Source: Poriferisodalis sp965116245
Lineage (GTDB): Bacteria > Actinomycetota > Acidimicrobiia > Acidimicrobiales > Poriferisodalaceae
Direction of reading: 5' to 3'
NCBI GenBank assembly: GCA_965116245.1
Contig: OZ220497.1
Span: forward strand, 682,001-746,000
DNA: 64,000 nt
The stretch's first letter is position 1. Every line of letters begins with the position of its first letter. The notes under the pieces are model-generated. The model saw only the letters and a program-made list of their open reading frames with translations, made no database searches and was not told the origin of the DNA. Both the position numbers and the translations under genes were made by a program. Positions 27,689-35,639 of the stretch are shown piece after piece.

Positions 27689-28614
27689 GCGAACAGGCGA
27701 TCCCGTGTGATGACCAGCTCAGAAATGCGGCTGTTGTGCCCGTTGCGCATCTCGACAGTGACCGCACAAAAGCGGTGCTCAGCAACAAGCTCGACGATTT
27801 CGTCGCAGCAGTCGTAGGTCATCACGAAGTCGGTACCCGCAGCAGCAAGCGTCTCGAAGATGCGCCGATGATTCACATCGTTGTGCGCGTAGAGGCGGCT
27901 GCCTGCCCGCTTACCACCGGCGGCGGTGTAAGGAGCGTCCACGAACATGCGCACCCCGTCGATGTTGGCTGTTATCTCCAACACTGCGGCACCGTCACCC
28001 TCACAAAACGTGAGGCGATCAATGTGCTCAGAGATCGCGGCGAGCCGCTTAGCGAGCGTCTCGGGGTACCAGCGCGAAGCGATGCCTTTGCCGTTCTCGC
28101 CGGACCGTGTGAGCGACGCGCCCGCGGCGAGCACGCCGCCGCGGCGGGTGCGGTTCAGCACCAGCGTGCGGAACGCGTGGTCCACGACGCACGCAGGGCG
28201 CTGTTGCTCTAGTTCGGCGACGTTCTCGCGGGTCACGTCGAAGGTCAACACCCTCTCGACAAGCTCGTCGCCGTGCATCAGCGCAGCACGCCAAAACGCC
28301 GCAACGTCGCGATCTAGATCCACCATCAGCGCACGCTCAGTTAGCCCTTCCATCACTGCCGTCAGCGACACGATGCCGCCACCGGCGAACGGCTCAACGA
28401 GGATGCCGCACGGCTCAGCGAGCCAGTGCCGAATGTGGGGCACCAGCCACGTCTTGCCGCCTGGGTACCGCAGCGGGCTGCGCTGGGGCACCGACGATAC
28501 GTTGACAGCGGGAATACTCGACACTGCGATCTCCGCGGGCCGTTGCCGGAACAACCGTTGCGCTACACGATCGGGTGGTGTGTCGATCACGGGCAGAGTG
28601 ATCTCTCGCTTCAT
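27685..28614 (-). CDS. D12-class (Dam-like) DNA adenine methyltransferase
   Basis: A protein of about 309 residues. The SAM-binding N-terminal motif is SPLRYPGGKTWLVPHI followed by LVEPFAGGGIVSLTAV (FxGxG type). The catalytic motif IV reads FVDAPYTAAGG, that is DAPY rather than the usual DPPY. The C-terminal part ends FVMTYDCCDEIVELV, typical for D12 enzymes. The start at 28614 is chosen for the AGAGGG site six bases upstream; a GTG 21 bp earlier is possible. The gene runs into the restriction gene with a 4-bp overlap and should protect its target by N6-adenine methylation. Confidence 0.85.
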   Translation of the reverse strand: MKREITLPVIDTPPDRVAQRLFRQRPAEIAVSSIPAVNVSSVPQRSPLRYPGGKTWLVPHIRHWLAEPCGILVEPFAGGGIVSLTAVMEGLTERALMVDLDRDVAAFWRAALMHGDELVERVLTFDVTRENVAELEQQRPACVVDHAFRTLVLNRTRRGGVLAAGASLTRSGENGKGIASRWYPETLAKRLAAISEHIDRLTFCEGDGAAVLEITANIDGVRMFVDAPYTAAGGKRAGSRLYAHNDVNHRRIFETLAAAGTDFVMTYDCCDEIVELVAEHRFCAVTVEMRNGHNSRISELVITRDRLFA

Positions 28615-28653
28615 GCGGGTCCCTCTCGTTACCACGGCTCGCCGTGAACCGGC

Positions 28654-28824
28654 TCAGCAACAGTGCCCGGCAGCGCATTGGCTGTCAGTGCTGCGTAAGT
28701 GAGCCGCTTGCCATTCACGCGAGCGACAATCTCGCCCATCTTCTTCAGCAAACATCTCCAAGATCTCGATGCGCGAGACTCCCTTGCGGAAGCTCTTGCC
28801 GGGGGCCTTCTTGGTTTCTGCCAT
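28654..28824 (-). pseudogene. Probable N-terminal remnant of an IS1595-type transposase
   Basis: A 56-codon frame beginning MAETKKAPGKSFRKG and continuing VSRIEILEMFAEED resembles the start of IS1595/ISXO2-family transposases (GKS.RKG....E..EMF). After that the similarity stops and the frame ends, so only the beginning of the gene remains. It starts about 65 bp inside the right end of the restriction-modification insert, where a transposase gene would start in an intact element. The assignment rests on my recollection of the family's N-terminus; a real small protein cannot be excluded. Confidence 0.4.
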
Positions 28825-28896
28825 GTCCTTAGTGTCGCAAGCAGGTGTGACATGAATAAGCGTACTCTGCCTATTCAGCTACATGATCCCTTTGCA

Positions 28897-29868
28897 TTAG
28901 GTGCCAGCCAGCGCCGCAACCACCGGGGCGAACGCTTCCATGTTGGCGCCACCGACCGTTACATAGCTGATGCCGTACTCGTCGCGGCGTTGTTGGAGTG
29001 TTTCGCAGATTTCGTCTACGGAGCCGATCAATGCGTGCGGGTGATTGGCCAGCACTTCTGGTGTCATGCCCAGAGCCGGTGCCATGGCATCCAACGTGGC
29101 TTGCGTTGAGTTGGTGACTGTTGTGAAGTAGGCGCCTATCTCGAGCTCAAGTTCGTCAAAACGATCCCCGGCACCTTTGCGAACCCAGCCAATCTTCGCA
29201 GCCGTGCCCGATGCGGTGCCCGACCCGATGCCGTGAGCACCAATCTTCCCAGCCGAGTTGTCAAAGTTGATTGACACGATGTCGGCTAGCTCGCCTGCTG
29301 CACGCAGCACACGCGGCGAACCGCCACCGATCATGAGCTTGGGCCCATCGGTTTGGGGCGACGCGGGCACAGCGGCCATGTCGTTTACCTGCACATAGGT
29401 GCCGTTGAAATTGAGCTCTTCTCCGGCGAAGAAGGCCCGTGCTAGCTGCACGTGCTCAACCATCCGCTGTATGCGGACGCCAGGGCGCTCCATTGCGATT
29501 CCCATTGCCTCATATTCGCTGGTGACCCACCCGGCACCGAATCCCGGTTCCAGCCGGCCATCTGACAACAGATCAATCGTGGCCAGCGACTTGGCCAGCA
29601 CGACCGGCTGGTGATAGTCAACGCACATCACCCTCGCTCCTATGAGCAGGCGCTCGGTGACGGCTGCCGCCGTTGCCATCGCGGGCAGTGCTGCGAGATT
29701 TTGGGGTGGGTGGCTCGCGGCTGTCATCGCCGCCCCGGGGCCAAGGTAATGATCGGCCAGATGAAGGCAGCTATAGCCAAGATCTTCAGCGGCCCGGGCC
29801 AGGTCCTTCCATTGGGTTGCCGTGTCGGCGCTGAAGGCTTGAACGCCAAAACGAAAAGGCCGACTCAT
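28897..29868 (-). CDS. LLM-class F420-dependent oxidoreductase
   Basis: A 323-residue luciferase-fold protein: FRFGVQAFSADTATQWKDLA at the start, RAAEDLGYSCLHLADHYLGP, then TIDLLSDGRLEPGFGAGW and KLMIGGGSPRVL, all typical of actinobacterial F420-dependent enzymes. Its TAA stop lies within the 11-bp direct repeat that bounds the restriction-modification insert, so it probably once led directly into the P450 gene. It follows the PEP-utilising gene on the same strand by 10 bp. The substrate is unknown. Confidence 0.88.
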   Translation of the reverse strand: MSRPFRFGVQAFSADTATQWKDLARAAEDLGYSCLHLADHYLGPGAAMTAASHPPQNLAALPAMATAAAVTERLLIGARVMCVDYHQPVVLAKSLATIDLLSDGRLEPGFGAGWVTSEYEAMGIAMERPGVRIQRMVEHVQLARAFFAGEELNFNGTYVQVNDMAAVPASPQTDGPKLMIGGGSPRVLRAAGELADIVSINFDNSAGKIGAHGIGSGTASGTAAKIGWVRKGAGDRFDELELEIGAYFTTVTNSTQATLDAMAPALGMTPEVLANHPHALIGSVDEICETLQQRRDEYGISYVTVGGANMEAFAPVVAALAGT

Positions 29869-29878
29869 TGGGTCACCT

Positions 29879-31627
29879 TCACTGGTGCGCCTCCAAAATC
29901 GTTACTTGACCAGTGTTGCCGTTGACTTCAACTAGCGCCCCGTCGGGAATGATGTCGGTGGCTCCTTCAACAGAAACCACGCATGGCAACCCCAGCTCCC
30001 GGCTCACGATGATGGCGTGACTTATCTGACCACCAACGTTCACGACCGCTGCTCCAGCGGTCATGAACAGCGGTGTCCATCCCGGGTCGGTGCTGGGCGC
30101 CACCATGATGTCGCCCGGCTGGAGCGCGCCGGGGTCGGCAGGATCGGTGATGACGCGCGCCCGTCCCCTGTACACACCTGGGCTGCCAGCCACTCCCGCG
30201 AGTACATCGCCTTCGCTGGCTGAGCTGGCTGTGTTTTGGTCCCTGCGAGGCCATTCACTCAGCGGTGGAACGTTGCCATCGGCGATGATGAACGGAGGTT
30301 CGAGATCGGCCAGTTTCCGCCACTGGGCCTCACGTTCAGCGAGGGTGTCGCCAAATGAGGCCGGGTCGGCCACGAAATCGTCTAGCTCCCGCGAGAGCAA
30401 CATGAAAATGTGGAACGGGTCGCTGATGTTGCCAGCGGCGGCGTGACGGCGGCCCAACTCCCGGAACACCATCCGACCCTCATGCACCGTCTTGATGATG
30501 TTCGTTTTGGTGCGCTCGCGATACACCATGAAGTTCGCGGCTACCAGCGCGGCCTCAAACTGTCCCGCCAGTTCGTCATTGCCGAGCTCTGCGAGCTGGC
30601 CACGAACCTGCGCTGTTAGGGCCTCACGTTCGGCGGCCCGCACTAGAGCACGTTGATGCGGCGACTCCTCGTCATCTTGATGACGTACTCGGTCCAACAT
30701 GACCAGCACCAGTTCGGGTTTCGTCTCCCAAGTCTCGGCTCCGATTTCCCATTCGTTGGGTCCGCGACTGCCGAACTCAACCAAGAAGGCATCGAAGTTG
30801 GCCACGAACTCCTGCACCGCGTCGTCAGGTGAGGAGCGGAGTCGCTGCTCAAGCCCATTGACGCCCGCATCAAACAGTGCCGTCAGCGAAGCTGTACTGC
30901 GAATCTTGCGTCCCAGCTCCCAAAGAGCGTGGCTCGGCGCTGCTGAATCGACATCGCCGAGGCCTGCTACCAAACGCATCGGAATTGTCGTATCGCCGAT
31001 TGCCTCACCGACCACACCGAGGATCCCCGGTGCGACGCCTGAAGAAGACGACGACATGTAGTGCTGATCGAAGCCCCACACCAGATCCGGTTGGGTGGAG
31101 CGAGCCCGCTCAAGTAGCTGCTTGTCGCTCAGCTCGGTGAGGTCGGGCCGCTCGTTGCGAACCCTGTTCACGTGGTCACGGTCGTCCATCAACTCTGGCC
31201 ACTCGGTGCGGGTCATGATCCAGCCGATGTGGGCCATGATCCTGTCGGTCAAGTGCGGCTTGGCATCTAGCGGGTGCTCTACATATGGCGGCACATCGGG
31301 GTGATCGCCAAAGAAGGCAGTATCCAACTGTTCAACAGTCACCACCGGATTGCGAACTCCCTGCATTCGGATGTTCGCGAGATTGTTATAGAAGTAGCCG
31401 CCAAAGAAACCGAAGACCTCCGGCAAGATGGGGTCGTATTCTTCGGCCTCATAGAGGCTCGCTCGGCAAGAGCCCTGAGCCGCGCCGTGAATGATCCCTT
31501 CATCCCAGGTGAATTTTTGACATAGGGGAGTCACCGGCGACGGCATTACCTCCCCGGCGTTGGCCCGTGTGTAGTGCGGCCATCGTTTGCTCGGCTCATA
31601 GTCGGTGATCCACCTGTCCAGCATCAA
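29879..31627 (-). CDS. PEP-utilising-enzyme mobile (phosphohistidine) domain protein
   Basis: A 582-residue protein whose C-terminal 110 residues form the swivelling phosphohistidine domain of PEP synthase or rifampicin phosphotransferase: AGSPGVYRGRARVI, GDIMVAPSTDPGWTPLF and GGQISHAIIVSRELGLPCV with the phosphoryl-carrier histidine. The first 450 residues look like the central part of rifampicin-phosphotransferase-type proteins. No ATP-grasp domain is present in the chain or next to it, so the phosphate donor domain must come from elsewhere or the protein uses the swivel for another task. It stands in a group with a Rieske pair upstream and an LLM enzyme downstream (10 bp). Confidence 0.82.
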   Translation of the reverse strand: MMLDRWITDYEPSKRWPHYTRANAGEVMPSPVTPLCQKFTWDEGIIHGAAQGSCRASLYEAEEYDPILPEVFGFFGGYFYNNLANIRMQGVRNPVVTVEQLDTAFFGDHPDVPPYVEHPLDAKPHLTDRIMAHIGWIMTRTEWPELMDDRDHVNRVRNERPDLTELSDKQLLERARSTQPDLVWGFDQHYMSSSSSGVAPGILGVVGEAIGDTTIPMRLVAGLGDVDSAAPSHALWELGRKIRSTASLTALFDAGVNGLEQRLRSSPDDAVQEFVANFDAFLVEFGSRGPNEWEIGAETWETKPELVLVMLDRVRHQDDEESPHQRALVRAAEREALTAQVRGQLAELGNDELAGQFEAALVAANFMVYRERTKTNIIKTVHEGRMVFRELGRRHAAAGNISDPFHIFMLLSRELDDFVADPASFGDTLAEREAQWRKLADLEPPFIIADGNVPPLSEWPRRDQNTASSASEGDVLAGVAGSPGVYRGRARVITDPADPGALQPGDIMVAPSTDPGWTPLFMTAGAAVVNVGGQISHAIIVSRELGLPCVVSVEGATDIIPDGALVEVNGNTGQVTILEAHQ

Positions 31628-31675
31628 CGCCTCCCCCCTGTCAAATGTTGTCTAGATGTTGTTTGTTGCGCCAGC

Positions 31676-32152
31676 TCAGCGCGTCCTTAGTCGAGCGCCG
31701 ACGTTAGAGGCGTCGTCGACGTCGTCTATGCGCGGCCTCAAGTCAACAACGGCACCTTCGGCCGTTTCGTTGATCGCATAGGTCGCCACGTCCTCCCACG
31801 CTGGAGGCCCCTGCACGCTGCCGTCTCGCACATCGAAACCGGAGCCGTGCAGTGGGCAAACCAGCACCGGACCCCGCAGTCTGCCGCTGCTAAGCGGTGT
31901 ATCGGCGTGGCTGCAGTTATCAACTAACGCATAGAGCTGCCCGTCAACGCGGCAGACGACGACACCATGGGTGCCAAGATCAGCAAACGACGTGACCTGA
32001 CCGTCGCGCAGATCACTCAAATCACCGATGAGGACGCAGTCGGTGTGGTCGGGAGAGGCTGGCTCGGCCTCGCCACCCGCGGCCCTATTTCCTGAAACAC
32101 TGTTTCCTGCAACGCTGCTCCCTGAGACGCTGTTGCCAGAGCCACTGTTCAT
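31676..32152 (-). CDS. Rieske-type [2Fe-2S] ferredoxin
   Basis: A 158-residue small Rieske protein with ligands CSHADTPLSSG and CPLHGSGFDVRDG, the spacing of ring-oxygenase ferredoxins (NirD/BphF type). It would pass electrons to the oxygenase encoded immediately upstream; the genes overlap by 4 bp. The first 26 residues are a Ser/Gly/Asn repeat (SGNSVSG / SGSSVAG) coded by 15-bp DNA repeats and absent from usual ferredoxins. No reductase gene is seen in the window. Confidence 0.88.
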   Translation of the reverse strand: MNSGSGNSVSGSSVAGNSVSGNRAAGGEAEPASPDHTDCVLIGDLSDLRDGQVTSFADLGTHGVVVCRVDGQLYALVDNCSHADTPLSSGRLRGPVLVCPLHGSGFDVRDGSVQGPPAWEDVATYAINETAEGAVVDLRPRIDDVDDASNVGARLRTR

Positions 32153-33528
32153 AGGGGCCCCATAGCGAGGTAGCGGTCGATGTTGTCGTGGAAGAAGCGA
32201 ATGCGGCGCTCCTGGGCTGGCATGTAGTCACCGCGATAACCCCTGGAACGCAGGCCCTGTTGCTGGGTAGTCCAAATCGCAACATCTTGATCAATGCCAG
32301 GTCCGCACGACACCTCACCCACGTTGCCGATCTGGTGTTCCACTTGGTGGTCAACCGACACCCAGTCACGCATCGAGTTGGAGTAGTACTCCTTTGCGCC
32401 GTGGGGAAACAGCGTCAGGTACCACATGTCAAATATGCACTTCTGCGGGTCGTAGGGATGCGGCGTGGCTCGCAACCAGATGCATCCGTCGGGCTTCATG
32501 GAGAAGCTGAGGTTGGGGAACACGGTGTAGTGGTAGTGATCTGTGAGCTGTTCGTCTGAGTAGGAAGCAAAGTCGTAGCCCTTGTCGGCGCCCAGCTCAC
32601 GTTTGCGTTGCTGCAGGGCCACCCGTAGACCGCTCACGTCCTGGGTGAACGGCTCGGGGTCCAGTTCCCAAAACTCCATATCGGCCTTGAGGCTTTGCAA
32701 AGTTCGCTCAGTGCGTCCCTGATAGTGCGGGCCGGGCCCGCCGCCCGGCATCAGCATTCGGGCGTGGCCGCTGGGGTACATGTCAAACTGGCAGCCACTG
32801 TGATGCTCGTTCATTGAATGCAGTGTCTGTGGGTGAACGAAGGGCAGGTGGTAGCTCTCGTTGAAGTTGTCTTGCACGCACTTCCAGTTCCAGTCGCCGA
32901 TGATGGTGACCCAGTGGGTGCGCTTCATGTCTTCCATGCGGTACGCATCGAGGTGGTCGGCAACCGGATGCAGCCACGAACGCAAGTCGTCGCACGCAGG
33001 GTCCATGTTGAACCAGATAAACCCAGCCCAGGTGTCGCAAGGGATCTCAACCAGGTTCCTGTTGCCGCAAGGGCTGCCTTGGGGAAAATCATCCTCGTCG
33101 TGTACCCGGCGCAGCACGCCAGCGGTGTCGAAGCGCCATCCGTGGTAGGCGCACTGGAACTCACCAGTCGCCAGGGTGCCGACTTCGCTGCTGACCAGCC
33201 GATTGCCACGGTGTTGGCAGACATTGAAAAAGGCACGAATGCGGCCGTCGTCGCCGCGAACACATAGGACAGAATCGCGACCCATCTCGTAGGTGATGTA
33301 ATCGCCTGCTTGAGGCACCTGGTCAATACGTCCGGCGACCTGCCAAACACGCGGCCACAACGCGTCCCACTCAGCTTGCGCAAAGTCTGCGCTGTAGTAG
33401 CGCTCACCGGTAATTGGGCGCGAACTCAGCTCAGGCTCAGCGGCCTTGGCGCGGCTGATCCCCATTATCGCGCTCACGCTTGTTTCAGTGACTATTTCAG
33501 TGACATTGCTCTCGATGACTTCACTCAT
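32149..33528 (-). CDS. Rieske aromatic-ring-hydroxylating oxygenase, alpha subunit
   Basis: A 459-residue oxygenase with Rieske ligands CQHRG and CAYHGW and a catalytic iron site NWKCVQDNFNESYHLPFVH. Unlike the other three copies it has a dedicated ferredoxin gene coupled to it (ATGA overlap), so electron supply is local. The ATG follows a gap of about 280 bp in which I see no gene. It probably hydroxylates an alicyclic or aromatic ring; the neighbouring acyl-CoA synthetase suggests that a carboxylic acid is handled in the same pathway. Confidence 0.9.
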   Translation of the reverse strand: MSEVIESNVTEIVTETSVSAIMGISRAKAAEPELSSRPITGERYYSADFAQAEWDALWPRVWQVAGRIDQVPQAGDYITYEMGRDSVLCVRGDDGRIRAFFNVCQHRGNRLVSSEVGTLATGEFQCAYHGWRFDTAGVLRRVHDEDDFPQGSPCGNRNLVEIPCDTWAGFIWFNMDPACDDLRSWLHPVADHLDAYRMEDMKRTHWVTIIGDWNWKCVQDNFNESYHLPFVHPQTLHSMNEHHSGCQFDMYPSGHARMLMPGGGPGPHYQGRTERTLQSLKADMEFWELDPEPFTQDVSGLRVALQQRKRELGADKGYDFASYSDEQLTDHYHYTVFPNLSFSMKPDGCIWLRATPHPYDPQKCIFDMWYLTLFPHGAKEYYSNSMRDWVSVDHQVEHQIGNVGEVSCGPGIDQDVAIWTTQQQGLRSRGYRGDYMPAQERRIRFFHDNIDRYLAMGPL

Positions 33529-33807
33529 GAATATTGCGTCTTTCCGGCTCCCGACATTGTCGGCGCTCGCGTTATAGCCGATGCCTGGTGATGTCCCTTA
33601 GGTGGATGCACGCGATTGTCCCCCCTCGGTTCGTGCCACAGCGCTGAGCCATTACAGCGTGCTTTGGTGCGGCATCCACAGTAACGCAGCGAAGATGCCC
33701 CACAGCAGCCCCCCATATCGGCCGACATAGGTCAGCTTTGGTAGGCAGCTTTGGCTTTGGGGACCTCGAGGCGATTAGGCGAGTGCCCCGGTCGCGGCGC
33801 TGGTAGC

Positions 33808-35376
33808 TCAAGCTGGTGGGAGTTCTCCTGCCAGATACGCCTTGCGCAGTTGTCGCTTGTTGATCTTGCCCATGGTGTTGCGGAGCAGATCGCCAACAAC
33901 TTCATAGCTGCGTGGGCACTTCATCGGAGTCAGTCGCTGCGCAAGCCAAGTTGCGACGTCTTCAGCGTTGAAGCTGCCGTGCGCCGCATCTGGAGCCACG
34001 CGGGGCACCACCAGCGCTCGGAGTTCCTCGCCCATCTCCGGGTGCGGCACACCTATGCAGGCGATGTCCGCAATCGTGGGGTGTTCCACCAGTAGCTGTT
34101 CCGCCTCTGCGGGATAGATGTTCGCTCCACCGCTAACGACCATGTCGCTGAAGCGATCGGTGATGTAGACGTATCCGTCCTCGTCGATGCGCCCTATTTC
34201 GCCGAGCGTGAACAAGCCGGGCTCAGGGTTTGAGGCAGCGGTCTTTTGGGGATCGTTCGGATAGACCATGCCGCGTCCAGTGGCGTCGCGAAAGTAAAGG
34301 CGGCCTTCGGTGTTGGCTGTCAGGCGCTTGCCAGTCTCATCAAGCACCACTGCCGAAAACGGCGCAATCGCTTTGCCCACAGAGCCTGGATGCTCTAGCC
34401 ATTCTTCGCTCGTGATTGAGCACACGGTGCCCACCTCGGTAGCGCCGTAGGCCTCGGTGAACACTGGGCCCCACCACTCAATCATCGCCTGCTTGACTTC
34501 AACAGGGCAGCTAGCCCCCGTGTGTGCGACGGTGCGCAGTGAGCTGATGTCGTAGCGGTCTCGGATTTCACGCGGCAGCGCCAGCAACCTCACAAAATGT
34601 GTAGGCACCATGACCGAACTGCCAGTGCGGTAGCGATCAATGGCTGCCAGCGTGGCCTCAGCATCAAAGCGACCCAGGATCACCGATGGGGTCCCGGTTG
34701 CCAACAAGCGCATTCCCGACAGAGGGCCGGTGTGATACATGGGTCCGACGACCAAATGGGTACCCGATCCAGCGAATCGCCCGCTCCCAAGAGCCGCTAG
34801 ATGCTCGCCCATGGTGGTTCCGCCAGCGAACATGGTGGGCGGCAACTCGGTGCCCTTGGGTCTACCGGTGGTGCCAGAGGTGTAAAGCAGGTTAGGCAGC
34901 GGAGTGATTTCGCTAGGCGGATCGGCATCGCTGGCCGCTGCAAGAAACTGCTCCCACGGCACGATGTCACGCCGCAGCACTTCGGTGAGTCCATCGCAAT
35001 CCCACCCGACAACGTGCCCGACGCCCGCTGTGCGCGCTGCACTTACCCCGCGTTCGGCTGTAGCCGGGCCGACGAAGAGGATCTCGGTCTCGGAGTCAGC
35101 CAGAAGGTAGGCGGCCTCAGTGTCGTTGAGATGGAAGTTCACCGGAACCGACGAGCAACCCGCCAGCAGCCCTCCCAAGTGAGCGAGAGCGACCTGAGCT
35201 GCGTTCTCCGCAAAAACGGCGATACGCCGACGCGGTCCTAAATCAGTCGCCAGCAACGCCTGTGCGCAGCGATTCAACGCGAGATCAACCTGTGCCCACG
35301 TCATCTCACCGGAGGGATCAACCAAAGCGAAACCGGTCGGATCTGTGGCGGCTGCGGCTTTGGCGAAGGCAGGCAT
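33808..35376 (-). CDS. AMP-forming acyl-CoA synthetase/ligase
   Basis: About 522 residues of the ANL superfamily. The ATP-binding loop is LLYTSGTTGRPKGTE, motif A5 is TEAYGATEVG, and motif A8 is IGRIDEDGYVYITDRFSDMVV. The catalytic lysine region near the end reads LRNTMGKINKRQL. It forms an acyl-adenylate from a carboxylic acid and transfers it to CoA. The start at 35376 (MPAFAKAAAA) is preferred over an open extension of 24 codons that has no ligase similarity. It is the likely entry enzyme for CoA-dependent degradation with the acyl-CoA dehydrogenase and hydratase earlier in the window. Confidence 0.92.
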   Translation of the reverse strand: MPAFAKAAAATDPTGFALVDPSGEMTWAQVDLALNRCAQALLATDLGPRRRIAVFAENAAQVALAHLGGLLAGCSSVPVNFHLNDTEAAYLLADSETEILFVGPATAERGVSAARTAGVGHVVGWDCDGLTEVLRRDIVPWEQFLAAASDADPPSEITPLPNLLYTSGTTGRPKGTELPPTMFAGGTTMGEHLAALGSGRFAGSGTHLVVGPMYHTGPLSGMRLLATGTPSVILGRFDAEATLAAIDRYRTGSSVMVPTHFVRLLALPREIRDRYDISSLRTVAHTGASCPVEVKQAMIEWWGPVFTEAYGATEVGTVCSITSEEWLEHPGSVGKAIAPFSAVVLDETGKRLTANTEGRLYFRDATGRGMVYPNDPQKTAASNPEPGLFTLGEIGRIDEDGYVYITDRFSDMVVSGGANIYPAEAEQLLVEHPTIADIACIGVPHPEMGEELRALVVPRVAPDAAHGSFNAEDVATWLAQRLTPMKCPRSYEVVGDLLRNTMGKINKRQLRKAYLAGELPPA

Positions 35377-35505
35377 ATGGTGTCGCTTGCGATAAGGCCT
35401 AGTTGCGATAAGAGTTAGTCGCGGTGGGGCTGCCAAAGGACCGTACAAGCGGGCGCGTGACGCGATAGCTCACCGGCAGTTCTGTAGCTCACAAGCCCGA
35501 GACAT

Positions 35506-35574
35506 TAGTTTGAACAGGTCTATGCGGCGCAACAAGTCCTACGTAGACAGCTAGGAGGACGTGCCGTGATCTTC
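35506..35574 (+). pseudogene. Decayed copy of the 5' end of the PPOX gene (direct repeat, left copy)
   Basis: This stretch matches 38285-38360, which covers the start of the PPOX gene: TAGTTTGAAC, then ATGCGGCGCA/ATGCGGCGCG, GTAGACAGCTA and GAGGACGTG. It lacks 9 bp, and its frame, from the ATG at 35522, meets TAG at 35552 where the intact gene has TAT. The two copies flank the HipBA and ATPase region. Confidence 0.8.
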
Positions 35575-35639
35575 TGCAGCGTCTGTAGGGCTACTCATTG
35601 TGACCTGATTTTTGACTGGCTTGTGTGACCTGATGGCGG

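Larger units (their letters stand above)
26815..28899. mobile_element. Restriction-modification insert bounded by 11-bp direct repeats
   Basis: CCTTTGCATTA occurs exactly at 26815-26825 and 28889-28899. Between the copies lie the restriction gene, its methyltransferase and a small transposase-like fragment. Just inside the copies the ends look weakly inverted: ACTACATGCGTAGCTAAG on the left and, on the opposite strand, GATCATGTAGCTGAATAG on the right. Taking out one copy plus the insert joins the LLM stop codon to the P450 ribosome site with about 15 bp between the genes. This is direct sequence evidence for an inserted unit of about 2.06 kb; the identity of the mover is inferred from the fragment at 28654-28824. 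Confidence 0.7.

Noticed and set aside
33529..33807. Short frames in the gap between a Rieske oxygenase and the acyl-CoA synthetase
   Set aside because: No ribosome site, no recognisable domain and Arg/Cys-rich translations typical of non-coding GC-rich DNA.
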